Positions 1-10,846 of a stretch of 64,000 bases of DNA are shown here, piece after piece (positions within the stretch are counted from its first letter, which is position 1; the number at the start of each line of letters is the position of its first letter). The stretch lies in NCBI GenBank assembly GCA_963989385.1, contig OZ022509.1, forward strand, positions 75,662,667 through 75,726,666, in the 5' to 3' direction. This DNA is from Ctena decussata (taxonomy: Eukaryota > Mollusca > Bivalvia > Lucinida > Lucinidae). The position numbers and the translations under genes are program-made. The notes below the pieces were generated by a model that was not told the origin of the DNA, did no database searches, and saw only the letters and a list, made by a program, of their open reading frames with translations.

Positions 1-1214
1 CCATTCGTTATTCAAAAAGTTTTACAAAGTATTGCTGGAGAACCAAAAAGTATAAAAAAATTAACGAGATCAAATCAATTATTAATTGAAGTTACCAAAA
101 AAGCACATGCAGAAAATCTCCTTAGGACACAAAATTTTCACAACCTAAATGTTCGTGTCTTTCCTCATAGTTCGCTGAATTCTTCAAGAGGTGTAATCCG
201 TTGCCCCGACTTGAGGGGTTGCAGTGAACAAGAAATTTTGGAAGAGATGAAGTCTCAAGGAGTAACTGCAGTGAAACGCTTTAGAGTGAAAAGAGATGGT
301 CAACTGAAAGATACAAATACATTTGTTTTTACGTTCAATACACCAAATTTACCCTCAACAATCAAAATTGCATTCCTTCGAGTTAATGTTGAGATTTACA
401 TACCAAATCCGCTTCGCTGCTTCAATTGCCAGCAATACGGTCATCATGAAGATAGGTGTAAAAGCCATCCTGTCTGTTCAAACTGTGGCGAACCGGCAAT
501 ACATCATGAAACTTTATGTAAAAGCCAAACTAAGTGTGCCAACTGTGGAGAAGGCCACAATGCTAACTCTAAGGAATGTAAAATTTGGCACAAAGAAAAG
601 GAAATTCTCAGAGTAAAATTCACACGTAATGTCTCTTTTCCTGAAGCGCGGAAAATCGTTGAATCGCCAGCTCCTGTTCCAGGATCTAGCTACGCCAGTG
701 TTATTAAACCCACCGTTAAACACGTGTCCTTGGTTGATGCCACTACACAAACAGATCCTGTTACTATCCTCGATTCGAAGGAAAGTAACGAAAAACAAAC
801 GTCTGACCTAAACATAACAAAAACAACACAAACAGCTACACCTACAGCGAATGAAAAGGCGAAAACAGCATCCTCTCTTGCTCAGGGTAACCAGGCATCG
901 ACAGAAGAGCCAGTCCTGAAAAAGGTACCTTGGAGATGATGCGTAAGGACTGGCAGAAACAGCAAAGGAGAGAACGTCAACTAAATAATAAACCGCCCTC
1001 TCCGAAAACTAGTACATCAAATGGTAAAGAGAAGTCATCAAAGAAGAAAATTATCTCAGACAGACAACCTAAAGGGTCTAAAGATGAGATTCAGCTTCAT
1101 AATAAATATGAAACTTTGAGTGACGAGAGTGAAATGGAGTTTGTTGACACTCTAGAACAGTCTCACACTAGTGATACTGTTTCTTGGTCACCAATTGTTC
1201 CTCCATCTCCATAG
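1..1214 (+). pseudogene. LINE ORF1 (gag-like, three zinc knuckles), partial, frameshifted
   Basis: The reading frame is open from base 1 (no stop before 939), so the first ATG at 211 is probably not the true start and about 70 more codons belong upstream. Three Cys-His zinc knuckles lie at about 418-579: one canonical CX2CX4HX4C (CFNCQQYGHHEDRC), then CX2CX5HX4C, then CX2CX3HX6C. The order is typical of Jockey/I ORF1 proteins that coat element RNA. A lysine/serine/threonine-rich tail follows. The frame stops at 939, but frame 3 takes over across an AAAAA run at about 919-923 and runs to a TAG at 1212, which points to a one-base slip and not to two genes. ORF2 begins about 47 bases downstream. 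Confidence 0.88.
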
Positions 1215-1260
1215 TCTCCAGTCTTACATAAAGGTCTTTATCTCCAATCTATAAATAAAC

Positions 1261-4200
1261 ATGGCATTTAAAAGTAATATAATATAATGGAATTGTCGAG
1301 GTCTTAAACCTAATTACAATGAAATTTTATTACTTTTAACTCTGATAAGACCATCAGTTTTTTGTCTTCAAGAAACTTTTTTAAAGCCTGATGATAATGT
1401 TACTTTCAAAGGTTACAACTTGTATAATTATATTCATACAGACGGTCACAGACCGTCCGGTGGCAGTTCTATTTTAATTCATACATCATGTCCACAACGA
1501 GAAATAAAACTTACAACAGCTCTGCAGGCTGTTGCTGTTTCAGTCTCTTTAGATAAAGAGATAACTGTTTGTTCTGTCTATATACCTCCTAACTTCAAGT
1601 TACAGTCTCAGCAGCTAGACTCTTTACTGCAACAACTGCCTTCACCTTATTTATTAGTAGGTGACTTTAATGGTCACAATATGCTCTGGGGTTGTGATAA
1701 GAATAATACTAGAGGCGAAATCATTGAAAATTTCTTTACAAATAATGATCTTTGTCTAATGAATGATAAGTCTCATACTTACCTTCATCCTGCAACTGGC
1801 AGTTTCTCTTCTTTAGATCTTTCTTTTTGCCATCCATCTCTTCTACTCAACTTCAACTGGTCTGTTTGTGATGATCAACATGGAAGTGATCATTTTCCTA
1901 TCGTGATTGAAAGTGTAAATTCTTCAGTCGAAGATCATAATCCCAAATGGAAATTAAACAAAGCTGACTGGGAACAGTTTCATTCGTTGTGTAATCAGTT
2001 TTTAAACATTGAAAAGTTTGATAATTCCACTGATCTTGTTGCTGATTTTACTTCTTCTCTCACAGAAATATCTAATGCATGTATTCCAAAAACCTCGACA
2101 AACCCAAAGAAAAGCAATCCGTGGTACAATGACGACTGTAAGAAAGCTATTAGACAAAGAAAACATGCTTTATCAAAGTTCTGCAAATATCCAACTAAAG
2201 AAAATCTAAATAACGTGAAAAATCAAAGAGCCAAAGCCCGCCGCACTATAAGGTCCTCTAAACGAAATACATGGAAATCATACGTGTCAAAACTGAATTA
2301 TAAAACACCGATTACAAAAGTTTGGAAAATGGTTCGAAAAATATCAGGAAAATCGAAATCACCAAGTTATACACATTTAAACACCTGTAGAGAAACGAAA
2401 GCAACCAATAAGGAGGATATCGCAAATACGTTTGGAGAAACCTTTTTGAAAAATTCATCATCCCGAAATTATTTAGAAAAGTTCAAAAAGACCAAAATAC
2501 ATCAAGAAAAGAATAAAATTAACTTTAAGTCTTCGAATAACGAAGAATATAACAACCACTTTAATTTATTAGAGCTTAAAGAAGCGATTAACAAATCTCA
2601 TGACACTGCTACAGGACCAGATGAAATACATTATCAGATGCTGAAACATCTACCTGAAAACGCTCTTTTAACACTTTTACACATATTTAATGACATATGG
2701 ACAACCGGTGTATTTCCAGAGAGCTGGCGTTTGGCTACTGTAATACCAATTCCTAAACCAGGTAAAGATCACGCAGAACCAACAAATTATAGACCGATAG
2801 CTTTAACAAGTTGTCTTTGCAAAACGTTGGAGAGAATGATCAACAAAAGACTCGTTTGGTACTTAGAATCGAATGATCTTATATCACCAATTCAGTCGGG
2901 TTTCCGATCTGAACGCAGTACCAACGATCATTTAATCAGACTGGAAACTTTTATTCGAGATGCATTTGTAAATAGAGAACATGTTGTGGCTGTGTTTTTT
3001 GACTTGGAAAAGGCGTATGATACCACCTGGCGATATGGCATAATGAAAGACTTGCATGATTTAGGTCTTAAGGGTAGATTGCCTGTTTTTATTCAAAGCT
3101 TCCTCGAAGATCGAACTATGCAAGTTCGTCTAGGTTCTACTTTATCTGATCTTTATGATCAAGAACAAGGTGTTCCCCAAGGAAGTATTCTTTCTACTAC
3201 TTTGTTCAACATAAAGATTAATAACATTGTAAATTGTCTAGACAGTAAAACGGATGGTTCCTTATATGTTGATGATTTTGGAATATGTTATCGTTCTAAA
3301 AACATGAGAACAATTGAAAGACACCTTCAACAATGTATCAATAGAATTGAAGACTGGGCTACGAACAATGGTTTCAAATTTTCCAAGTCAAAAACACAAT
3401 GTGTTCATTTCTGTAAACTTAGAAAGATTCACAGTGATCCTATCCTTTATTTATACGGATCGCAGCTACCTGTTGTTGAAGAATCCAAGTTTTTAGGAGT
3501 TATCTTTGACCGAAAACTTTCTTTTATTCCCCACATTCGATACATTAAAGCGAAATGTTTAAAAGCTTTGAATCTTCTTAAAGTTTTATCAAATACGAAC
3601 TGGGGTGCAGATCGTTCCACTCTTCTACATCTTTATCGTTCTTTAATTCGGTCAAAGTTAGACTATGGATCTATTGTATATGGTTCAGCCAGAAAGTCCT
3701 ATTTACAAATGTTAGATACTGTTCACCACCAAGGACTTCGTTTGGCTTTGGGAGCTTTTCGAACTTCTCCTGTAACTAGTTTGTATGTGGAAGCAGATGA
3801 ACCATCACTGCATTTACGCAGAGAAAAGCTTTCTCTTCAATATGCCATCAGACTTGCCGCTAATCCAGCTAACCCTACCTTCAAAGTCACATTTTCACCA
3901 CAATTTGTGGAGCTGTACGAACGTAAACCGCATGCAATAAAACCGTTTGCTCTTCGAGTTATACCACTGCTTGAAACTTCAAATATCAATCCTAAAAATA
4001 TTGAAAAACATTCTACAACAGAAATCCCGCCTTGGTGCATGAAGAAACCTAACATTTTATTTGACCTAAACACAAACAAAAAGTCAGTTACAAATCCACA
4101 CATTCTGAAACAAGATTTTCAAGACATTCAGACACGTTATACAGAATTTCAACATATATATACTGATGGTTCCAAAGATGGTGAGAAAGTTGGATGTGCA

Positions 4201-4946
4201 TTTACATCTAGGAAATACTGCAATTCTTTACGTATTCCTGATGGTTCTTCTATTTTCACTGCCGAAGCAAAAGCAATAGATTTAGCTTTAGACTTTATTG
4301 ACAACAGTTACCTTAATGACAAATTTGTAATTTTTTCAGACTCTCTGTCTTAAAAGCTCTAAACCATACATCTTCAAGGAATTCTCAAATTCAAAAACTA
4401 TTAGAAAAACATCATGAAATTTCAAGCACTAAAGAAATAGTTTTTTGTTGGATCCCCAGTCATATTAACATAGCTGGCAATGAAACCGCTGACAGAAAAG
4501 CAAAAGAATCTCTTAGTCTAAATGTGTCTATGTTTGAAATTCCGTTTAACAATTTTAAACCCACTATCAACAAGTACATCTTGTCAAAGTGGCAAACATC
4601 ATGGGACACAGCTGTTTTTAATAAACTTCACGAAATTAAACCTATCATTGGGAATAACCCTTCATTTATTCGAAGTTTAAGAAGAGAAGAAATTGTTATT
4701 GCTCGACTACGCATAGGCCATACAAGAATTACCCATTCGTACTTACTAAATCGTGAAGAACAGCCTTTATGTATAGTTTGTAACCAGCTCTTTACAGTTA
4801 AACATATTCTCATTGACTGTGTTGACTTTTCGCAAAACAGAAAAAGATATTTTCGAGCTAATAACTTGACGCAACTGTTTCAAGATGTACCTGTTGACAG
4901 TATCTTATCCTTTTTAAAAGATATTAACCTTTTTAACAAAATATAA
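1261..4946 (+). pseudogene. LINE ORF2 polyprotein: AP endonuclease, reverse transcriptase, RNase H, Cys-His tail; one stop, one frameshift
   Basis: The natural start is the ATG at 1261. Codon 1285-1287 is TAA exactly where the endonuclease motif (Q)WNCRG expects glutamine, which fits a C-to-T change. Visible domains: endonuclease motifs VGDFNGHN (about 1660-1680) and GSDHFPI (about 1885-1905); RT with TGPDEIHYQML, NYRPIALTS, FFDLEKAYD, QGVPQGS and the catalytic YVDDF (3265-3279); RNase H with YTDGSKDG, TAEAKAI and FSDSLS. The frame breaks at 4351-4353 (TAA) after FSDSLS, and the same protein resumes in another frame to 4946, including WIPSHINIAGNETAD (RNase H end) and CIVC-X7-H-X4-C. Total length of about 1,230 codons is normal for the family. 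The protein would nick target DNA and copy the element RNA in place. The breaks make this copy inactive. Confidence 0.93.
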
Positions 4947-5115
4947 ACCTTTTCTACATTTTTACCATGTATTACTTCCATGTTATTAATGCAAAGTTAT
5001 TTTTATAAAGTGCCGTACCTTTCAGTTCTGTTTATATTTTAAGTAAGATGCAACCTTCATGACGCAAATGACCCTGTGGGTTGACGCGTCGTTAAATTTT
5101 AAATCATCATCATCA
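4947..5115 (+). other. LINE 3' UTR and ATC-repeat tail
   Basis: Non-coding bases between the ORF2 stop and a run of ATC triplets. The triplet tail marks the likely 3' terminus created during target-primed reverse transcription. The sequence just before it (GGGTTGACGCGTCGTTAAAT) may be the RT recognition end; that role is inference. Confidence 0.6.
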
Positions 5116-5140
5116 CCCTCAGAATTTGACATGTGTCCTA

Positions 5141-5300
5141 CCGAGCCGTCTAGCGCAGTCGGCAGCACGTCGGTCTGCAGATCAAGCGGTCGCGAGTTCG
5201 ATTCCAAAGCCCGGCCCCTGAACAGTCGTGAAGATTGGTCATGAAATATTTTTCTACGCTCATTCTCTCCCCTCCGCTGACTTAAGGGCAGTTGTGAGTT
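5141..5300 (+). repeat. tRNA-derived SINE (family A-like), 3' truncated
   Basis: The head has a pol III A-box-like TAGCGCAGTCGG and a B-box-like GAGTTCGATTCC about 45 bases later. It is followed by the SINE body (CTGACTTAAGGGCAGTTGTGA) that recurs in the SINEs at 5301-5683, 20732-21001, 24522-24797 and 59208-59465. It ends where the opposite-strand copy begins. It is read as a SINE and not a tRNA gene because of the long conserved body after the B box. Confidence 0.75.
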
Positions 5301-5683
5301 TGTTTGTTTTGTTGAGCATTTACGGCCAAGTAAACAGCTAATGTCATGTCTAGGCGGTCAGTTAACCTACTCAAACTATTCCATGACACTGTTCCATGGT
5401 ATGGCCCATGTTCCTTCTTTCGAATGTGATCTCTGCTCTCGAAGAAGCTCTTTAAGATTTTAATTAGATCTCCTAAACGTTTAACCAGTACTTAGTTCAC
5501 ATACTTTCGCCAGTAAATGACAACTGCCCTTCTTGAATCAGCAGAAGGGAATGAATGACCGTAGAAAATATTTCATGATCAGTCTCCACGAGCGTTATGT
5601 GGCCTGTCTGGGAATCGATCTCAGGACCCCTTGACCTGCAGTCTGACGCGCTGCCGACTGCGCTAGCGGGCTGCCGGCAAGAG
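5301..5683 (-). repeat. tRNA-derived SINE family A, with an internal insertion of about 85 bp
   Basis: Read on the minus strand, the head (GCTAGCGCAGTCGGCAGCGC, then a B-box-like GAGATCGATTCC) lies at 5610-5683. The body runs leftward to the tail near 5301, whose GTTTACnnnG / CATGACAT segment matches the other family A copies. Bases about 5385-5468 interrupt the body and are absent from other copies. With the SINE to its left this makes a tail-to-tail pair. Confidence 0.75.
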
Positions 5684-5838
5684 TAGTTGTCTGTTACTGG
5701 CGGAAGTATGTGCACTCAGTATTGGTAACCAGGTTAACCGCTTAGTATGTCTAAGCCTGCCCAGACACAGTGTGACGGCAGATGAACTGACAGGCTTGTG
5801 GTCCCTCATCCAGCCTCGTTGAGGCGGTTCGGATGAGG
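5684..5838 (+). repeat. SINE A 3' fragment joined to a fold-back hairpin
   Basis: 5686-5790 resembles the family A 3' half (CTGTTACTGGCGGAAGTATG, then TAAGCCTGCCCAG). 5799-5838 is a hairpin (CCTCATCCAGCCTCGTTGAG then GATGAGGGG) whose arms resemble the centre of the fold-back MITE at 19343-19545. The joint is probably a rearranged remnant. Confidence 0.5.
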
Positions 5839-6498
5839 GGTTTATTAGCAGATCTGACAAAAATTGTCACCCATTGCCCACTCGCATCTAGAACTCTGCA
5901 ACTTATTCTCCTAATGTCGTCATTCTATTCTATTCTGAAGCTTTCTTCGAAGTGTTTTACATGCAGTTATGTTGCATTTGGACCTATACCTCGGATAGTG
6001 GTGCTGGTCTTGTAAGTCTATTGAGCGCTTTACAGAAAGCATTGCTTAGCCGTTCGTATGAGCGTTCTTGTCATAAATTTCGACGTTTCGCTCTTTTTCT
6101 ATTCCAGATAATAATTTAAACCGAGGCCCCAATCAATCGATCGTACTCAGGCACGTTTTGGGGCGGCTAGGTCGGATACCGATCCCAGGAACAACGTGCA
6201 CACTATCTTTGAATTTGACACAGATGACAGACGGACTCGGGCACCCAGACGGTTCTATTATGGATTCGTTCCGCGGAGCCGCTGGGAAGGACCCGTTGTT
6301 GGAGGCATTGGGGAAAAATGTGTATGCTAGGTCATTATCGCAGTATATTTATATAGGCTCTACACTGTTAGGAGCTTACTAGAATTGGCAAAATATCCGA
6401 TTTGCCCCGCATGCTACGAAATTTTGCAAAACAATGAGAAAAATTGAAGGCTCTGGAGGTGATGAAAACTAATGAAACCATTCCATTGATAATTTCGT
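5839..6498. other. No recognisable feature
   Basis: Short ORFs only (up to about 74 codons) with no motif I recognise, and no repeat seen elsewhere in the window. Confidence 0.5.
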
Positions 6499-6512
6499 TT
6501 TCCTTTTTTTTT

Positions 6513-6543
<31 letters not shown>

Positions 6544-6549
6544 GGGAGG
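6499..6549. repeat. Poly-T/poly-G tract
   Basis: About 20 T followed directly by about 25 G, then GAGAG-rich sequence. The length is prone to sequencing and assembly error. A 67-codon ORF over it is an artefact of the G run. Confidence 0.9.
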
Positions 6550-6737
6550 AGAGAGAAGGAAAATAAAGAGCTGTAACGTGTTAAGATGTTTAAAAATATT
6601 TGCTTTCAGCCGGAGCCCATATACAGGTCCGACTCTCATACCATTGCACCAGGGTACTATATGTAGTTGTAGGATTTTTAAAAAAAAATATTTCTTTGTT
6701 TACGATAATGACAGCGGGAGGTAATTAGTTGTTTGGT

Positions 6738-6962
6738 CGTTTAGGTTTTTACGGCCCTTTGAGATAGTATTTCAGTCTATATCGAGCCGTCTCCCAGAGA
6801 GTAGGCGAGAAAGGAGAAAGGACAGATGAGAAAAAAACGTCCAAACAACCCTTCCCGTATCTACTGCAAGATAGCAAGCACTGCCGGTCCTTGCCCCAAA
6901 ATAATCCAAATAAGTAGGACGCACCAGTACTGAAAGCTACCCATCACCATCGCCCGACCCGA
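6738..6962 (-). repeat. SINE family B copy (diverged)
   Basis: It carries the family B markers found in about ten places in the window: ACGGCCCTTTGAGATAGTAT, CGTCTCCCAGAGAG, CCAAACAACCCTTCCCG, then the distal end CATCACCATCGCCC. Sense is minus, since the (AATC)-type tail end is at the left. Divergence is higher than in the copies at 18627 and 43458. Confidence 0.7.
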
Positions 6963-7810
6963 CTGCCCAGTCAACCCACTAGAGGTAGAAAACACTCCAA
7001 GGCTTTCTCGCCCTCGGAGGACTTTTCCACTCGAATTTTCATCCTACTCATGCTTGTTCCACAGGCTTGTTCATCCATTTTCAACCCAAATGTCAATTAC
7101 ACAAATGAATAACAACAACTCATTTTAGTAAAGATGTACAACTATGCGCAACGGTGAAATACACGTGATTGGACACGGTTAAATAAATAACAAAGCGTGG
7201 CGGATCTAGCTCGTTTTCCTTTTTTACTTTATTTGAAAAGAAGGGATTATGATTTATTATTTGATTACTATTCAAGAAAGAAACTGGAAAACTTTGTTCA
7301 CGAACTTAGAGACCTTATATATGCCACCAAAGGTTTCTGAAGTCGGGAATTTCGTTTTCGCAAACTTGTCAGACAATCCGCCATCGTTAGTTTTTGGCAT
7401 AGCGTTTAGTCTTTAGTCTTAGTCGCCTTAGTTGTACTAGTCCACTAACAGTTCATGTCATTTTGTCTCTTGATGCAATGATTATCAAAATTTTACGTGA
7501 CCAAATTCTCTCTCTCTCTCTCTCAAACATAAAAGACAGAATGTATGTTTGATTCAAACATGGAATTTAAGTTCAACACTATCAAGAACAATAAATAAAT
7601 AAATTGTATGTCACACAATTTTATAACTGAGGGTTTTGTTAGAACAGTCAAGCAAAAGTATGATTGATTGCACAAAATTTTGATTAAAAAAATTGATAAA
7701 AAAGTCTTGTGAAAATAAGTTTAAAATTTCATGATGATAAAAACCTATAATTTAATGAGTGAGTAAACATTATTCATTTATTTTATCGTTAAAGAGAACA
7801 GATTTTTTTC
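6963..7810. other. AT-rich, no gene seen; (TC)n at about 7507-7525
   Basis: Apart from a TC dinucleotide run, no ORF with recognisable content and no dispersed repeat is visible. Confidence 0.5.
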
Positions 7811-8361
7811 CACGACATGACAAAACGAACAAAGCCGAATGTACGCCCAGCAAAGACTCAGATCAGCCTCGGCATCCACCCAATCTAACCAGTCTTCGCT
7901 GTCCGCAAAGGGATAGTTAAGACCTATGCTATCTTGTAAGCGCATGTCCAGGGCGGGTGTCCAGGCTGATCTTAGTCTTCGCTGTCAGCATGGAGAGGGC
8001 ACAGACTCTCAGCTCCCTTTACTCGGAAAGGGAAGACTCTGCTCGGACTGCTGAATCTACGCGAAGTGCACATGCCACCGTGTTAGTTTTGGCGAGTCGC
8101 GGCATATCTTACGTTTCGCTAATCCAGTCGAACCGCGATACGAAAAAACCTACAAAGTGTCACATGTACTACGTAAATACTCAGATCAGCCTGGGCACAT
8201 GGCAAGTCTGATCAGAGTCTTCGCTGTGTACTTTAAGGGTAGCTAAGCTATCTCCATGCCACCAGCAAAGACTTTGATCAGACTCGGCGAACGCCTAGGC
8301 TGATCTTAGTCATTGCTATGCGCATATGCCACTTTCTTGATTTTTTTTCGTGTTGCGACTC
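7811..8361. repeat. Two adjacent fold-back MITEs (GCGACACGAC-type ends)
   Basis: Copy 1 (about 7811-8104) and copy 2 (about 8130-8361) each begin with a degenerate GCGACACGACAAAACCAAC and end with its reverse complement. Inside lie inverted modules AAAGACTCAGATCAGCCTGG and GGCTGATCTTAGTC, with a central AGCTAAGNTCTAAGCTACC. The same element occurs at 51597-51820, 58022-58259 and 59635-59866, plus a half at about 10788-10818. No coding capacity; presumably moved by a transposase in trans. Confidence 0.7.
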
Positions 8362-8760
8362 AATGTAATATTGCCTCACAATTATACGCGTGCCGTGTCA
8401 GTAATAGTGTATATTCACACTTTGATTTAATTGACATTGAGTAATATTTGAACTGAAATAAAATGAAATTGATGAAACTGGATCAATTTTAAAATAATAA
8501 TAAACATGAGAGATCAAACTTGATACAATAATAATATTTTCATTGGTTTTCGGATTTGTATAATGCATTAAATAGAAGAATGAAACAAATGAATAAAAAA
8601 ACATGCATGTAGACCGTCTTTGTAAATTAAGTAATTTACTTTCTTTAAGATATACAAAAATCAGCAAATAAACATAACTTAAATGCCGTAGAAAAATAAA
8701 GTGTTTTGTTTCCTACTAACAAAATTATAGGCATTAAATCGCTAGAGATCGCCAAAGTTC
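8362..8760. other. AT-rich, no feature recognised
   Basis: Only an 89-codon low-complexity ORF on the minus strand, rich in Y, F, S and I, which I read as chance in AT-rich DNA. Confidence 0.5.
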
Positions 8761-8945
8761 GAGGAGCCCCTGTAGCTCAGTAGGCTAAACGCTGACCCAC
8801 TGATCTAGCGGTCCCAAATTCGATTTCCGAAGGCGGAAACCTTCTCAGACGTAAAGGGGTTCCATTACACAACCTGTCACTATCGTCCTTCCATCAGCCT
8901 CTCGTCATTGTAACTCTCATCGTGGACCACAGGTTTTCTTCTTTA
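8761..8945 (+). repeat. tRNA-derived SINE family C
   Basis: The head CCCTGTAGCTCAGTAGGCTA (A box) is followed by a decayed B box (AAATTCGATTTCC), then a body ACGTAAAGGGGTTCCATTAC. It matches the cleaner copy at 40082-40254, which has an exact target duplication. Diverged and older than that copy. Confidence 0.72.
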
Positions 8946-10787
8946 GTTTCCGGAATTCGCCATCATTTAGTAATTTGTAATCTAAGTTTTGTTTGGGTTT
9001 TAGAGTCAACTGCATATTGAATATGCAGATAGAGTGGATTTTTGTTTGCCTCACATTAATAATTACATAAATGAGCAACAATTGAGCAAAGGCTTAATTT
9101 CTAAACATACCGACATTACTAATTGGCATTATACAATCATAAGATAATTTATATTGTGTCTTTCAATTCGGCACCAGTGATACCAATTATTTCGCCAATT
9201 TAAGTTAGCCGACCTATGCTCTTCATATGATTGCTAATAAGACCAAAGAATATCGGCATCAATTATAATTGTATTTCACTAGCACGATTTCGTTTCTGTT
9301 CTAACATCAGAAACCAAAACTGTTCTCTAGCGCAACTCTGAACCAGAAAAATAAAATAAAAACTAAATAAATTTACTTTTATCTTTCAGTTAAAGCAAAC
9401 TTTAGACACAGTACTGGATAAATCTACATTTTGAATAATTCATTCACTTGAAAATTCATTTCTGTAACCTTCTATCATACCTTATCGTGGTAATCTCCGC
9501 CTGGAGCTATTACCTGAAAGCCGGAGTCGTGTCCTAGTGTCGCATTTTACGGAAAGGCACGGAAACCACCGGCAAAAAAATAATCAACTAAAATTTTAAC
9601 AAATATTGAAAAAAGACCATTTTATCATTTACCTAGACTAATAAAATTTATACCAGATGAAAATATACACTTTCTTCTCATCTGATCTATTTGTGATGCA
9701 TAACATTTTGTATCAATTTGATTCGAAATAAGTCGTTGAATTCATGTGCCCTACTGGTTTTACGGAGATTTTGTTATTTGTTTTAATTAATTATGTACCT
9801 CTAGAAAATCACCCCAAAAAAGACCATTTTGTACTTGTGCTAGAATCAAAATTAAAACACAGTATTAAAGATGAAGAATTTTACTTTCTGATACCGTTTG
9901 TGATGTAAAAATATGTTAAGAAAAAAAGAAGTTATTAAGTGATAATGAATCTTTCCCTTATTACTCGTATATGTCAAATTGGCTCACACCTGTAGAAGTG
10001 CTAGTACGCAGTTTCTTCACTATGGAAATGTCATTCTGCATGTAGATCCTGTCGACCTGTCTGGGCAAATGTTCATCTCATGAATCGCTGAGACCAACCG
10101 TTGACAATTTTTATCGCCGAAATTGGTCAAATCTGGCGTAAATTCCAAATATTCGAACATCTTTAATGTTCTGAGAGTATCGCACTGTATCTCTATTCCC
10201 AAGGGTGAAATGCGGCTTTGAGGATGCGCTCGATTGATTTACTATCAGAGGGCGGATTCAGTTTTTGCCATTTTGCACATGTATATTCGATTATGAATTT
10301 TGACTATAATTACACATAATTTTACATTTGAGATAGTGTTCACCACTCGAGTAACAACATTTAGAAAACAAAATCTGACGAACACAAAAAAACAACTCAT
10401 GAGACTCACATTATCTTTGTTCTTACACAGTACAGTAGTTGGTGTGAATCCGCCACCCGTTAGTCTTAGTTATAGTTTTAGTATGGTTGATAGTCGAGCG
10501 TTATTTAAACTAGTCTAGTAGTAATACTAACCACTCATCAACAAACTAAAGTGGAAACATTTTGAAATAAAGAAAAACTTCACGCAAAACTTTGACGCCA
10601 AATTGTGTAACTATTGTATGACCGGACGCACGGATGGATGTATGAAAGCATGGCCGACGGACGGACGAACGTATGAATTGACGGCAAGACGAAAACTATA
10701 TACCCTTCTACATACTTTGTATGCCAGGTGTATAATTACTTCTATCTCATTATCAGAATTGTGTATGTACATGTATGGCAAGCAAAG
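8946..10787. other. AT-rich DNA with a degenerate direct repeat at about 9590-9925
   Basis: No gene recognised. Within it, AAAAGACCATTTT at about 9613 and 9828 each head a block of about 215 bp that continues with a similar order of words (GATGAA, TTTGTGATG, ATATGTT-like), so this looks like an old two-unit tandem duplication. 10620-10680 is rich in GGACGGACG. Confidence 0.45.
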
Positions 10788-10846
10788 TCTCAGATCAGCC
10801 TGGGCATCTGCGCAGTTTTCGGTTCTTTCGTGTATTACTTGCTTCC

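Larger units (their letters stand above)
1..5115 (+). mobile_element. Non-LTR retrotransposon, I/Jockey-like group, 5' end outside window
   Basis: Two ORFs in the LINE order (ORF1 nucleic-acid-binding protein, ORF2 endonuclease-RT-RNase H) are followed by a short 3' UTR and a tail of ATC repeats (5103-5115), with no long poly(A). An RNase H domain after the RT, plus a terminal Cys-His motif, is typical of the I group (I, Nimb and relatives) and not of CR1 or RTE; this clade call is family knowledge applied by eye. ORF1 is already open at base 1, so the 5' UTR and N-terminus lie outside. The copy is almost full length but carries one nonsense change and two frameshifts, so it is a recently decayed, non-autonomous copy. 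Confidence 0.93.

Noticed and set aside
930..1214. Separate third ORF of the LINE
   Set aside because: It continues ORF1 after a slip in an AAAAA run, opens with TTG in the six-frame view, and has the composition of an ORF1 tail.
7957..8211. 84-codon ORF
   Set aside because: It runs through two fold-back MITE copies and translates repeat sequence.
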